Positions 49,801 through 59,054 of a stretch of DNA of 64,000 nucleotides are shown here, one piece after another (the stretch's first letter is position 1; every line of letters begins with the position of its first letter). The stretch lies in the NCBI GenBank assembly GCA_958295855.1, contig OY282383.1:1-64000 (forward strand), written 5' to 3'. The stretch is from an uncultured Poribacteria bacterium. GTDB taxonomy: Bacteria > Poribacteria > WGA-4E > WGA-3G. The position numbers were made by a program, and so were the translations under genes. The notes below the pieces were generated by a model. That model was not told the origin of the DNA and did not search any database. It saw nothing but the letters and a program-made list of their open reading frames with translations.

Positions 49801-51189
49801 TCACTTGCCAACGCAGAACTGTGAGAAGATTCTGTCGAGAATATCTTCAGTTGTTGTTTTGCCAACGATATCGCCGAGGCTATCTAGGCTGATGTGCAGG
49901 TCTACGGAGACGAGTTCTGGGGGCATGCCGTTTGCTAAGCTCTCTATTGCATAATTGAGCCCTTCATAGGCACGCCGCAGGGCCTCTTTGTGACGTGCGT
50001 TGGTTACAATCGGCGATTCGCCCAGAACGAATTCTCCGCCAAGCAGTTCTTCACGGAGGGCAATTTTCAGGGCCTCAATGCCTTTGCCTTCAGGAATTGC
50101 TGTCTGAACAACTCGCTTTTTCGGGCAATAGGCACGTAACGCCTCAGCGTGTGTGACGACAGGCAAGTCAACTTTGTTCAAAATGAAAATAGCCCTGTGC
50201 GATTTCGCTGTCTGTAAAAGTTCTATGTCCGCTTCATTTAAAGGGTGCGATGCATCGAACATCAGCAGTAGGAATTCTGCCTGATTGAGCACCGCTTTGC
50301 TCCGTTGAACGCCTTGTTGTTCAACAATGTCAGTCGTCTGTCGGATACCCGCGGTATCGATGAGGTTCAGCGCGATGCCGTCAAGATTAATCGCTTCCTC
50401 AAGCGTATCGCGCGTGGTGCCGGGAATATCCGTGACAATCGCGCGCGCTGTCTGAACGAGGGCGTTAAGTAGACTCGATTTCCCGACATTTGGTTTGCCC
50501 AGAATGGCGACAGTGATGCCTTCCTTAATGAGCCTTCCTTCCGAAGCAGTTTGTAGCAGGTGCATTAAATCTACCTGAATCGCTCGCGCCGTTTGGAGTT
50601 GCGTTTTCACCTTCATGAAATCCAGGGCTTCCTCCGGAAAATCGATGGAGGCTTCAATTTCTGCCAGCAAGCTTGCGAGCCTATCGCTGAGGCGATTCAC
50701 AGTCTCCGAAAGTTTTCCTTCGAGGGCATTGAGTGCGATTTTCCGGCTAAGTTCCGTTTTTGAACCGATGAGTTCTGCGACAGCTTCAGCCTGCGCGAGG
50801 TCGAGTCTGCCGTTAAGGAAGGCGCGTTTGGTAAATTCCCCGGGTGCTGCAAGCCGGGCACCAGCCTTGACTACCAGTTCAAGTACGGCTGTTAGCGGGA
50901 CAATCCCTCCGTGGCAGTTAAATTCAACGATGTCTTCGGCAGTATACGTCTTCGGTGCGCGCATGATACCGAGCAGCACTTCATCAATGCGTTCACCGGA
51001 TGCGGTTGTATCTACGACATGCCCGTAAGTCAGTGTATGCGTCGGCAGTTCGGCGGGTGAAACTGCACGTGGCGAACGAAACAGTTGACAGGCGATAGGA
51101 ATCGCAAGCGAACCACTGACGCGTACTATGCCGATGCCGCCTTCGCCCCGCGGTGTTGCGATAGCAGCGATGGTATCGTGGAATTCCAT
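49801..51189 (-). CDS. mnmE: tRNA modification GTPase MnmE
   Basis: 462 residues. With MnmG it makes the cmnm5/tau m5 modification of uridine 34 in tRNA. The N-terminal folate-binding domain has [10 protein letters not shown] and [10 protein letters not shown]; GTPase G1 is [16 protein letters not shown] (about 220), G3 DTAGIR and G4 NKVD. The C-terminus ends FCVGK, the invariant Cys motif (FC(I/V)GK). It ends the conserved rnpA-yidD-yidC-jag-mnmE block on the minus strand. Confidence 0.95.
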   Translation of the reverse strand: MEFHDTIAAIATPRGEGGIGIVRVSGSLAIPIACQLFRSPRAVSPAELPTHTLTYGHVVDTTASGERIDEVLLGIMRAPKTYTAEDIVEFNCHGGIVPLTAVLELVVKAGARLAAPGEFTKRAFLNGRLDLAQAEAVAELIGSKTELSRKIALNALEGKLSETVNRLSDRLASLLAEIEASIDFPEEALDFMKVKTQLQTARAIQVDLMHLLQTASEGRLIKEGITVAILGKPNVGKSSLLNALVQTARAIVTDIPGTTRDTLEEAINLDGIALNLIDTAGIRQTTDIVEQQGVQRSKAVLNQAEFLLLMFDASHPLNEADIELLQTAKSHRAIFILNKVDLPVVTHAEALRAYCPKKRVVQTAIPEGKGIEALKIALREELLGGEFVLGESPIVTNARHKEALRRAYEGLNYAIESLANGMPPELVSVDLHISLDSLGDIVGKTTTEDILDRIFSQFCVGK

Positions 51190-51247
51190 AACTTCGCCTC
51201 ATCAGGCATCTCGGTACAGGCACTGGGGCCCGACTATCAGGGCTAGT

Positions 51248-51889
51248 TCACTTTGTGTATGGGGCGTAAGGTGCCTGTGTTGTGATGACGACTCGACGCA
51301 TGTCGCCTTCGCCCTGGCTATAGGTTGATACGACATTATCGGGCTTTAAAGTGACATGAATGATGCGCCGGTCCCTCGGTGACATGGGGGAGAGGACAAC
51401 CTCCCGTTCTGTGCGTTTCGCCTTCGCTGCCATCTCGTGTGCGAGTTCAATGAGCATCTCTTCGCGGCGTTCGCGGTAGCCTTCTGTATTGACAAAGACG
51501 CGCCGTTTGACAAGTGAGGCTTTGTTGATGATACAGTTGAGCAGGCGTTCAATGGCATCCAGCGTCTGCCCATGTTTCCCGATGAGCAGGGCTGGCGTAT
51601 CCGTAATCATGTTGAGGTGTGTACTGCCGTCAATAAAGTGCGATTCGACTTCGGCATCAATTCCCATCCGGTTCAGAATTTCCTTGAGAATGGTGTCGGG
51701 TGCAGAGGAGACATCTTCCTTGAGTGTGGCTCGGATTTTTGCCGGTTTTGCACCGAAGTTCAAAATTCCTTTTGTTGGTTCACTAATGATATCGATAGTG
51801 ACCGAGGCACGCTCCACCTCAAGTTCGTTGAGGGCATTTTCGATGGCTGCTTCCACGGTAGCGCCTTCGGTTTCAATATAGTTTTGCAC
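51248..51889 (-). CDS. jag: RNA-binding protein Jag/KhpB
   Basis: 213 residues from GTG 51889: AGGAGG lies eight bases upstream, whereas the longer ORF start at 51922 has no ribosome-binding site. N-terminal Jag-N domain (ETEGATVEAAIENALNEL), KH domain with GKHGQTLDAIERLL, then R3H with PRDRRIIHVTL. KhpB binds RNA, pairs with KhpA, and governs cell-elongation genes in other bacteria. Lies between yidC and mnmE, the usual place. Confidence 0.9.
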   Translation of the reverse strand: MQNYIETEGATVEAAIENALNELEVERASVTIDIISEPTKGILNFGAKPAKIRATLKEDVSSAPDTILKEILNRMGIDAEVESHFIDGSTHLNMITDTPALLIGKHGQTLDAIERLLNCIINKASLVKRRVFVNTEGYRERREEMLIELAHEMAAKAKRTEREVVLSPMSPRDRRIIHVTLKPDNVVSTYSQGEGDMRRVVITTQAPYAPYTK

Positions 51890-51952
51890 AGTCACATCCT
51901 CCTTGCATGTTTGTTGCGGCACAGCCAGCCTGTGGGAACAGAGGGTTTTACG

Positions 51953-53764
51953 TTATTTCCGTTTCTGGCTATTCCTTTTTTTGCTGGGGGCGGGAATCAG
52001 TTGTTCGTCGTCATCCGAGTTCCGCGTTTGTAAGTATTGTTGGGCTATCGTAAAGACATTATTACATAACCAGTATAACACAAATCCAGATGCCCAATTG
52101 TAGAAGATAAAAACAAATATTATCGGCATGAACTGCATGAGTTTGGCTTGAGTATTATCGGTTGTGGGTGCCATCCCGCCGACGAATTTCTGTTGGAGCC
52201 AGGTTGTCAGCCCATTGAGAAGCGGGAGGAGACGGATTGCATCAATCTGTGTAAAGATAAGCGGAATCGTAAACGGGAGTTCAAATAAGGTGTCCGGTGC
52301 GGACAGGTCATCAATCCAGAGGAAAAAGGGTGCGCCGCGCAGTTCAACTGCACTGCCAAGCAGTGAAAAGAGTGCCCAGAAAATCGGCATTTGTGGGAGC
52401 CATGGGATACAACCGCCTAAGGGGTTCACGCCCTGCTCCTTGTAAAGGCGCATCGTCGCTCGGTTCAATTTTTGCGGATCATCCCGATATTTTTCCTTCA
52501 ATTCTGCTATATGCGGTTGCAGGTTCTGCATCTTCTTCATGGAGGCGTGTGCTTTGCGGGTTAAGGGGTAGGAGATAACCTTAACCAACGCGGTCAGCAC
52601 GATAATTGCGATGCCGTAGTTGTGCAAGAAAGCGTACAAGCCTTTGAATATCCAGAGCATTCCCCAGGCGAGGGGCCAGAAAAACCCGAAATCAATGATT
52701 TTGGAGAGGCGGACAGGGTTTTCTGGTGCATTCGGTGCTTCAATCCCCTTTAAAATTGTATCGTCCTTGGGGCCAACGTAAAGCCGGAAGACATGTGTTT
52801 CCTTCTGCTGGGAGGCAAGATAAAAGCTCGGTACCACGAGTGCGGCTGTCTCGGTTGATGCCGTGACAGCAATATCGGTTGCCGCATGTTCCTGCGGTGT
52901 CTCTATAAATTTATATGTGGCGGCAAGCACGGGGTCTGGAATCATCACTGCACTGAAGTACTGGCTATCTAGGCCTGCCCAGAGGACTGTGGCTAAGGCT
53001 TGCTCCGGTTTGAGTTCGCGTCTCGGTTTGTCTTCGCCGATATAAGCTTTCGCGCCTTCGCTGCCGCGTCGCCCGCGTTTGCCGCTCTTCTTTTCGTGTG
53101 GCAGCAGATCGGCATTGATGCCGCGTCCCCATTGGAGTTCGTATCCATTCGCCGGTTCGTTGCCACCCATGAGCAACGGTGCATCGGAGACGTTTTGGAA
53201 CGTTAAGACTATGTCAACCAAATAGGTGCTGGGGTTGAACGTGAACTGCTTTGCAACCTGTAGTTTTTCGCCGATTGTTGTCCTGAAAGTAAGTGTCTTA
53301 GGCTCTTGTCCATTTACAGCGTGGATTTCCGATTTATCAGCCTTCCATGTTGCTCGAAGTGAATCGAGTTGTAACTGTGAATTCCCGAACCGGAGTGCGA
53401 GGCAATTCAGCGCGTTCTCCGGAATCAAGTTCAGAGGTGTTTTATCCGCATCTGACCGGTCGGGAAAATGGGTTAAGTGCCACTTTTTGGCGATTGCAAG
53501 TTTTTCGTTAAAAATGATATTATAGGTATCAGTCTGGACATTCACCTTTAGATCGTCGGGGCTGTCCTGAATCGGCGTAAAGAGGGTTGAGGTGCTGGGT
53601 TCATCGGCACGCTCACCGGGTTGTATGTCGGTTGTAGGGGGGGCAATTGGTTCGGTAGTTGCAGGATCGGGCTGTTGTGGTGAAAAGCGATTGCCGAAGA
53701 GCAAGCTCCAGCCCACCATAACAACAATCATAAGAACCAATGCAAGAATGTAACGTGCGCCCAT
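51953..53764 (-). CDS. yidC: Membrane protein insertase YidC
   Basis: 603 residues, long Gram-negative type. N-terminal anchor (LALVLMIVVMVGWSLLFG), a large periplasmic beta-domain (to about 360), then five C-terminal segments with LYKEQGVNPLGGCIPWLPQMP, the coiled-coil hairpin (HASMKKMQNLQPHIAELK) and the polar end (NSQKRK). It inserts inner-membrane proteins with or without SecYEG. The large periplasmic part argues for an outer-membrane organism. Confidence 0.95.
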   Translation of the reverse strand: MGARYILALVLMIVVMVGWSLLFGNRFSPQQPDPATTEPIAPPTTDIQPGERADEPSTSTLFTPIQDSPDDLKVNVQTDTYNIIFNEKLAIAKKWHLTHFPDRSDADKTPLNLIPENALNCLALRFGNSQLQLDSLRATWKADKSEIHAVNGQEPKTLTFRTTIGEKLQVAKQFTFNPSTYLVDIVLTFQNVSDAPLLMGGNEPANGYELQWGRGINADLLPHEKKSGKRGRRGSEGAKAYIGEDKPRRELKPEQALATVLWAGLDSQYFSAVMIPDPVLAATYKFIETPQEHAATDIAVTASTETAALVVPSFYLASQQKETHVFRLYVGPKDDTILKGIEAPNAPENPVRLSKIIDFGFFWPLAWGMLWIFKGLYAFLHNYGIAIIVLTALVKVISYPLTRKAHASMKKMQNLQPHIAELKEKYRDDPQKLNRATMRLYKEQGVNPLGGCIPWLPQMPIFWALFSLLGSAVELRGAPFFLWIDDLSAPDTLFELPFTIPLIFTQIDAIRLLPLLNGLTTWLQQKFVGGMAPTTDNTQAKLMQFMPIIFVFIFYNWASGFVLYWLCNNVFTIAQQYLQTRNSDDDEQLIPAPSKKRNSQKRK

Positions 53765-53798
53765 TGAAGTTAGGTGCTCCTCATTAAATACGTTTCAT

Positions 53799-54002
53799 TT
53801 ATTTGAGCGGGTCGAAGCCGCCCGGATGATAGGGGTGGCATTTTGAAAGTCGTTTTAGGGTTAGCCAGCTGCCTTTGAGTGTTCCGTACCGCGCTAACGC
53901 TTGAAGTGAGTACTGTGAACATGTCGGGTAGAACCGGCAGGATGGCGGCAACAGCGGAGAAATAAAGCGGCGATAAAAACGAATGATGTATTGGAGTATC
54001 AT
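53799..54002 (-). CDS. yidD: Membrane protein insertion efficiency factor YidD
   Basis: 67 residues, from ATG 54002 (AAAGGA about ten bases upstream). [24 protein letters not shown] and [13 protein letters not shown] are the family hallmarks. It assists YidC-dependent insertion. It overlaps the end of rnpA by 4 bp and lies 34 bp before yidC. Confidence 0.95.
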   Translation of the reverse strand: MILQYIIRFYRRFISPLLPPSCRFYPTCSQYSLQALARYGTLKGSWLTLKRLSKCHPYHPGGFDPLK

Positions 54003-54358
54003 CGGTGCGTTTCCTTTTTTAGGATGGCGGCTTTGTGAAAAAGGCTGTGCAATCCTTTTTGTACCTCCTGACACGTGAGAGGGCACGCCGCGGCTCTACC
54101 AACAACCACAACATCGTATTCTGCCCGAATTGATGATTGTAACATACGGAACGATTCGCGAATTAATCGTTTCACACGATTCCTTTGGACACTTTTTCCC
54201 ACTTTTTTACTGACGGTTATTCCCAAGCGGGTGCCGTTGAACCCTGTACGGAGTACGTATATCACAAAGTAGCGGTTCCAATATTTACGGCCCTTCTGAT
54301 AGGCACGATGGAATTCCCAACGTTTTTTCAGTTTTTCTGGATGCCGTTGATATCGCAT
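53999..54358 (-). CDS. rnpA: Ribonuclease P protein component
   Basis: 119 residues from ATG 54358 ([16 protein letters not shown]); a TTG 16 codons earlier has no better ribosome-binding site. The RNR motif is [13 protein letters not shown], and [14 protein letters not shown] precedes it, as in known RnpA proteins. It binds RNase P RNA to process tRNA 5' ends. The usual upstream rpmH is absent; an HNH gene takes its place. Confidence 0.93.
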   Translation of the reverse strand: MRYQRHPEKLKKRWEFHRAYQKGRKYWNRYFVIYVLRTGFNGTRLGITVSKKVGKSVQRNRVKRLIRESFRMLQSSIRAEYDVVVVGRAAACPLTCQEVQKGLHSLFHKAAILKKETHR

Positions 54359-54421
54359 GGTGCAATGTGGGCTTGTAAGCGGGGCCCTGAGCTCACGCCG
54401 TTCCAAAAAACGGGCATGCCT

Positions 54422-54928
54422 TTAGTTAATATACAGATATTTTCTCCACGACGGATGGTAACCCCGAAAATGGCGGTTGAGTTGCAAATATGTCAAGATT
54501 GATGGCGTTTTGGGTTGCCGTTTGAGTTGCATCTGTGCCTCATAGAGCCTCTGGTTGCCCTTTTTGTTATTACATTTTTTGCACGCCGTAACTACATTTT
54601 CCCACGTTGTTTTCCCACCCCGGGAAAGCGGCATCACATGGTCCAAGGTGAGCAGGGAAGTTGGAAAGTGCTGCTCACAGTACTGACATGTGTACTGGTC
54701 GCGAACAAGGACGTTTCTACGAGAAAATTTGACGGCACTGCGCGGAACATGAACGTAGTTCACTAACCGAATGACATGCGGTACTTGTATTGCTGCACGT
54801 GGCGAATGAATTTTCGCCTCAGAGACTTCCTCTGTTTGCGCGGTTCCCTTGAAAACCATCTTTAAGGCACGCCTGAGGTTGCAGACATTGATTGCTTCAT
54901 AGCTAGCGTTGAGTACCAGGACAGACAT
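54422..54928 (-). CDS. HNH endonuclease
   Basis: 168 residues from ATG 54928 (MSVLVLNASYEAINVC). Zinc-binding CxxC pairs YTCQYCEQ and ACKKCNNKKG bracket the HNH core LTLDHVMPLSRGGKTTWENVV. This subtype is widespread as a solitary chromosomal gene with no known substrate. It leads the rnpA operon; a promoter at 54989-55017 points at it, so it is expressed with rnpA and yidD. Confidence 0.88.
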   Translation of the reverse strand: MSVLVLNASYEAINVCNLRRALKMVFKGTAQTEEVSEAKIHSPRAAIQVPHVIRLVNYVHVPRSAVKFSRRNVLVRDQYTCQYCEQHFPTSLLTLDHVMPLSRGGKTTWENVVTACKKCNNKKGNQRLYEAQMQLKRQPKTPSILTYLQLNRHFRGYHPSWRKYLYIN

Positions 54929-54988
54929 TTCCACTGAGTGCTTCCCCGAACTTGAACGATTCGCATAAAACCAAATTAACCCTTATGT

Positions 54989-55017
54989 ATTTTAACACAT
55001 TTTTAGGCAAATTGCAA
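54989..55017 (-). promoter_or_regulatory. Promoter of the HNH-rnpA-yidD-yidC operon
   Basis: Minus strand TTGCAA (55012-55017), 17-bp spacer, TAAAAT (54989-54994), 61 bp before the HNH start. Confidence 0.55.
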
Positions 55018-55472
55018 CTAAAATATATCTGAGCAATTTTAAAAGACACATTTTCAGGAATAATGGAAGGTTGGAAGATTGGGATTTTTCCCCTCCTCAC
55101 CCTTCGATCCAGCCAGCCTTAAAAGAAATTAATAGCAATTGACCGAAAATGTTGAACGGCGATGCACCCAAAATCCGCGTACTTCCGCGCAATCCGCGAT
55201 AATCCGTGATTCAGACGAGCACAAGGCCTACCCCTGACAAAGGAAGGGTAGGCACAAGGCCTACCCCTACAAAAAAAGAAATTAAGAGTGCTTTACCGAA
55301 AATGTTGAACCGCGAGGCACCCAAAATCCGCGTTATTCCGCGCAATCCGCGATTCAGATGAGACTTGCCCCGTCGGAGTACGATGGGTAGGTGGTGCTTC
55401 AAATTAATGCACACCGCACTCAGGTTTTGTGTATAATGTTAATATAACGCTGATACTGAGAAAGGAATCTGC
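55018..55472. repeat. Intergenic repeat region with two near-identical composite units
   Basis: No gene. Two units of the form CCGAAAATGTTGAA(C)(C/G)GCGA(T)GCACCCAAAATCC then CGCGATTCAGA (about 55142-55216 and 55296-55361) flank two copies of GTAGGCACAAGGCCTACCCC (about 55222 and 55249). A TATAAT (55432-55437) precedes the FG-GAP gene but no good -35 was seen. Confidence 0.7.
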
Positions 55473-57107
55473 ATGCACATTTCTAAAAGGGCTGAATGTG
55501 CTGCGCGCTACGGTTTTGCAATGTTCGTAATTTTGAGTGTCATGGGTGCTTTTCACGCACGCGCGGCACAAATCCAATTTGTGGATGTCACTGAAGAAGC
55601 AGGCATCCATTTTGAACATGCTGGCGGTATCGACCTGCGCGTGGTACCTGCACTTGTCGGTTCCGGTGCGGCTTGGCGGGACTATGACAACGATGGTGCG
55701 CTAGATGTTTACATCGTCAACAGTGCCGCGCTGCGGCCGGAGCCGGGAACAACTCTGCCCAAAAACGTGCTCTATCGGAATAATGGCGATGCTACCTTCA
55801 CGGATGTAACAGATACTGCGGGTGTCGGGGATACTGGTTGGGGGATGGGGTGTGCCTTCGCTGATTACGATAACGACGGCGATGCGGACCTCTACGTTAC
55901 AAACTATAAAGCCAATGTTTTTTATCGAAACGATGGAGGCGGCATTTTCAAACGCTTTTCGTCTGGTGCCGGCGGTATTGGACACGACGGTTTTGGTGCC
56001 GGTATCGCTTGGGGCGATTACGACACCGATGGATACCTCGATCTCTACATCGGCAACTATATTGAGTACACCAAGGTGCCGCAGGGAGACGAGGTCTTTT
56101 TTCCTTACGATTTTTTCGGCCAAACGAACGTTCTCTATCTCAACAAAGGGGATGGCGGTTTCATCAATATCACCGATGCCGCCAACGTCAATGGTGGGTT
56201 TCATCTGACACTCGGTGTTGCCGCGGCAGACTACGACACCGACGGCGACCTGGACCTCTATCTCGCCAACGATACCGACCAGAATATCCTCTATCGAAAT
56301 GATGGAGATTTAACCTTCACGAATACGAACCGCCCAGATGCGAGAAGCCGAACTGGCGACATCCGAAGCGGCATGGGTGTCGCCTGGGGGGATTATGATG
56401 CCGATGGGGCGCTGGATCTCTTTGTGACAAATTGGCTTGATGAAAACAATGTCCTTTATCGCAATAACGGCGATGGCACCTTCACGGATGTCTCGGCGCA
56501 GAGTGGAGTCTTTGAATCTGGGCTCGGTAAAACGTGTTGGGGCACCGCGCTGTTTGATGTGGATAACGATGGTGACTTGGACCTCTTTTTTGCATGTGGG
56601 CACATCGATGCGGCTCCGTGGGAGGCGCACGGACAGTCCGATGTGCTGCTCCGGAATGATGGTGATGGCACCTTCACCGATATATCTGAGGCGGTAGGGC
56701 TTCGCCAATTTGCATCACCGGGCGTTGGCAGGGGTGTTGCTGTCGGGGACTACGATGCCGATGGCGATGTGGATGTGTTCATTGTCAACAGCGGTGGCAA
56801 ACCGATGTTACTCCGGAACGATGGGGGAAACCGACAAAATTGGCTTCAGGTTCGCCTCGTCGGCACGGTGAGCAATCGGGACGGGATTGGGGGGCAAGTG
56901 AGGGTGAGTGTGGGCAAGCTACAGCAGATGCGGCAAGTGACAGCTGGCGACAGTTATCTTTCACAGCATAGCCCGACGGTGGCATTTGGATTAGCGCATC
57001 ACAAAAAGGTGGATAGCGTTAAGATTCAGTGGCCAAGCGGTATTGTGCAAACGTTGAAGGAGGTACGGGTTAATCAGCGGCTTGTTGTCGTTGAAAGTGC
57101 AGAGTGA
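55473..57107 (+). CDS. Secreted FG-GAP/VCBS beta-propeller protein with ASPIC/UnbV domain
   Basis: 544 residues. Signal peptide (about 1-30) followed by repeated FG-GAP units with Ca-binding DxDxDG-type loops: DYDNDGALDVYIVN, DYDNDGDADLYVTN, DYDTDGDLDLYLAN, DVDNDGDLDLFFAC, DYDADGDVDVFIVN. The C-terminal ASPIC/UnbV domain is NWLQVRLVGTVSNRDGIGGQ...QWPSGIVQ. Such CRTAC1-like proteins are exported and may act in adhesion or glycan contacts; function unproven. It reads alone, followed by the malectin-like pair in the same direction. Confidence 0.88.
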   Translation: MHISKRAECAARYGFAMFVILSVMGAFHARAAQIQFVDVTEEAGIHFEHAGGIDLRVVPALVGSGAAWRDYDNDGALDVYIVNSAALRPEPGTTLPKNVLYRNNGDATFTDVTDTAGVGDTGWGMGCAFADYDNDGDADLYVTNYKANVFYRNDGGGIFKRFSSGAGGIGHDGFGAGIAWGDYDTDGYLDLYIGNYIEYTKVPQGDEVFFPYDFFGQTNVLYLNKGDGGFINITDAANVNGGFHLTLGVAAADYDTDGDLDLYLANDTDQNILYRNDGDLTFTNTNRPDARSRTGDIRSGMGVAWGDYDADGALDLFVTNWLDENNVLYRNNGDGTFTDVSAQSGVFESGLGKTCWGTALFDVDNDGDLDLFFACGHIDAAPWEAHGQSDVLLRNDGDGTFTDISEAVGLRQFASPGVGRGVAVGDYDADGDVDVFIVNSGGKPMLLRNDGGNRQNWLQVRLVGTVSNRDGIGGQVRVSVGKLQQMRQVTAGDSYLSQHSPTVAFGLAHHKKVDSVKIQWPSGIVQTLKEVRVNQRLVVVESAE

Positions 57108-57316
57108 TGCATGGATAGTGCGAGGTCCGGTGCCTTGCACGATGGACTCAGCCGAAAAAAAACATTGAAATTAAAAATGGAATGTGTTATTTTTTTATAT
57201 ATAAGGATCATTTGGTTCTCCGGTAGCGAGGGATCTCCGAATCCCGACTTTGTGCCTAAAACGCACAAAAAACCAAGAACTAAATCGTCCTATGTATGGA
57301 AATAAGGAGGAAATGC

Positions 57317-57967
57317 ATGGAACGAAGTTTATTGTCAATAGCGCTGCTTGCCGTAGTTGTAGCCGTAGTTTTTGTGCACGATGCTGTACCTGCCGAAGAG
57401 ATTCGGGTGTGGGGCGGTAAAGTGGAGGATTTTAAAGATTCCGAGGGTAGAATCTGGCACGGCGGGCAGAACGAGAAAGAGGCGTGGGGCGGCTGGATTG
57501 AAAAATTGCCGCGCACCGCTGAAGTCCGAGAACTCACGAAAGATGCCGAGAAACTTGCGAAGGAGGAAGGCTACGATGAGGAGCTTTTCTACGCTGTCAG
57601 TTGGGCACAATGGCCTGACACCGTCAAGGTTGATCTCAACACTGGCAAAGGCATGTTTAACGTGACCTATCTCGTCGGTGAGCACTGGTCTCCGAACAAC
57701 CGCGGTTTTGATATTATCATTGAAGGCGAGGTTGTGGAGGAGGAGTATGTGACACCTGGTGATGATGAGATAGATATTAAGCGATATGAAGGAATTGAGG
57801 TTAAAGACAAGGTGATGAGCCTTGAATTTGCTGGCAATCCGAAGACGGGTGCCGGAGACCTCAATGCGATGTTTAGCGGGCTAGAAATAATTCCCGCATT
57901 AGCCGTTGACCCGAAACAGAAGCTTGCCACGACATGGGGTGCGCTCAAAGGGGACCGGCAAAACTAA
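57317..57967 (+). CDS. Secreted malectin-like protein, first of a tandem pair
   Basis: 216 residues from ATG 57317 with GGAGG eight bases upstream. A signal peptide ends near AVPAEEI; the mature part has IRVWGGKVEDFKDSEGRIWH, FYAVSWAQWPDTVKV, FNVTYLVGEHWSPNNRGFDI and PGDDEIDIKRYEGIEV. This jelly-roll layout is like malectin, a carbohydrate-binding domain. About half of its residues match the next gene. Probably a periplasmic or surface sugar-binding protein. Confidence 0.6.
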   Translation: MERSLLSIALLAVVVAVVFVHDAVPAEEIRVWGGKVEDFKDSEGRIWHGGQNEKEAWGGWIEKLPRTAEVRELTKDAEKLAKEEGYDEELFYAVSWAQWPDTVKVDLNTGKGMFNVTYLVGEHWSPNNRGFDIIIEGEVVEEEYVTPGDDEIDIKRYEGIEVKDKVMSLEFAGNPKTGAGDLNAMFSGLEIIPALAVDPKQKLATTWGALKGDRQN

Positions 57968-57985
57968 CAAACGGAGGTATTTTTT

Positions 57986-58633
57986 ATGAAACTATTCAGT
58001 GTTTTAGCGTTAACAGTCTTTCTCGCGGCGGTCGCGATGCCGTCTTTACTGTCAGCGCAGGAATTCCGGGTTAAAGGTGGCACGGCAGATGACTTCACGG
58101 ATTCACAAGGGCGCGTCTGGAACGGGGCGCAACAGGAAGATCAGGCGTGGGGCGGCTGGATTGAAAAGCTACCTCGCACCGCTGAAGTCGCGACATTGAC
58201 TGCAGATGCGCAAGCGCAAGCAGAAGCCGCAGGCTACGATGTTGAACTCTTCTATGCTGTCAGTTGGGCGCAGTTTCCGGACACCATTCAGTATCAGTTC
58301 AAGACCGGCGATGGCGTTTTCGATGTAACCTATCTCGTTGGTGAGCACTGGTCTCCGAACAATCGCGGCTTTGATATTTTCATTGAAGAGGAGAATGTTG
58401 AGCCGTTGTACGTGACACCGGGCAAAGATGAGATTGACATCAAAACCTACGAAGCGATTGAGGTTAGCGATGGTGCACTCGATGTTCAATTAGCAGGAAA
58501 CGCGGATACAGGCGCGGGAGACCTGAATGCGATGTTCAGTGCTTTGGAAGTTGTGCCTGCTGTTAGCACTGCTGTAGATGCGAAGGCGAAACTCACCACG
58601 ACGTGGGGTGCGCTGAAAAACAATCGGCAGTAA
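57986..58633 (+). CDS. Secreted malectin-like protein, second of a tandem pair
   Basis: 215 residues. Signal peptide MKLFSVLALTVFLAAVAM, cleavage near LSAQEF, and the same mature plan as its neighbour 18 bp upstream, including WGGWIEKLPRTAEV, FDVTYLVGEHWSPNNRGFDI and GAGDLNAMFSALEVVP. CGGAGG precedes ATG. The pair ends at a clear terminator (58656-58687), so it forms a two-gene unit. Confidence 0.6.
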   Translation: MKLFSVLALTVFLAAVAMPSLLSAQEFRVKGGTADDFTDSQGRVWNGAQQEDQAWGGWIEKLPRTAEVATLTADAQAQAEAAGYDVELFYAVSWAQFPDTIQYQFKTGDGVFDVTYLVGEHWSPNNRGFDIFIEEENVEPLYVTPGKDEIDIKTYEAIEVSDGALDVQLAGNADTGAGDLNAMFSALEVVPAVSTAVDAKAKLTTTWGALKNNRQ

Positions 58634-58655
58634 TACGCGGACCTAATACAAGGAA

Positions 58656-58687
58656 GCCCGCGGTGCTTTCGGTACCGTGGGCTTTTT
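58656..58687 (+). terminator. Rho-independent terminator after the malectin-like pair
   Basis: GC-rich stem GCCCGCGGTG/TACCGTGGGC (two G-T pairs) with loop CTTTCGG, followed by TTTTTG. Located 23 bp after the stop codon. Confidence 0.8.
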
Positions 58688-58739
58688 GTTGGCGGGGCAC
58701 AAGAGGTGTAATACTAAATGAATCCGGGCGGTATCACCT

Positions 58740-59054
58740 AGCGTCGCTACACATGTCGCCCCGCTGGGGCTTAGCATCTAGTGCAGTCTGCGTTTCTATA
58801 CACATTGCGCCCTGACAGGGCTAAAGGGTAAGCACAAAGCATACCCCTACAAAAAAGAAATGAATAGCACTTGACCGAAGATGCTGACCCGCGAGATGCC
58901 CAAAATCCGCGTTAATCTGCGTAATCCGCGCAAATCCGCGATTCAGACGAAAGAAATCCGCGTACTTCCGCGCAATCCGCGCAAATCCGCGCAAATCCGC
59001 GATTCAGACAAAAAACATCCGCGTTATTCCGTGTCATCCGCGATAATCTGTGAT
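58740..59054. repeat. Dense intergenic repeat cluster
   Basis: No gene. CGCCCCGCTGGGGCTTAGC (58755) and CGCCCTGACAGGGCTAAAG (58809) are two variants of one palindrome; GGGTAAGCACAAAGCATACCCC (about 58826) is another hairpin. The rest is an array of AATCCGCG units (58903-59054): about nine copies with CGCGATTCAGAC at intervals. Its 3' end meets the isochorismatase gene. Confidence 0.8.

Noticed and set aside
54359..54421. Hidden rpmH between the HNH and rnpA genes.
   Set aside because: The gap is only 63 bp and no frame carries L34-like basic sequence.
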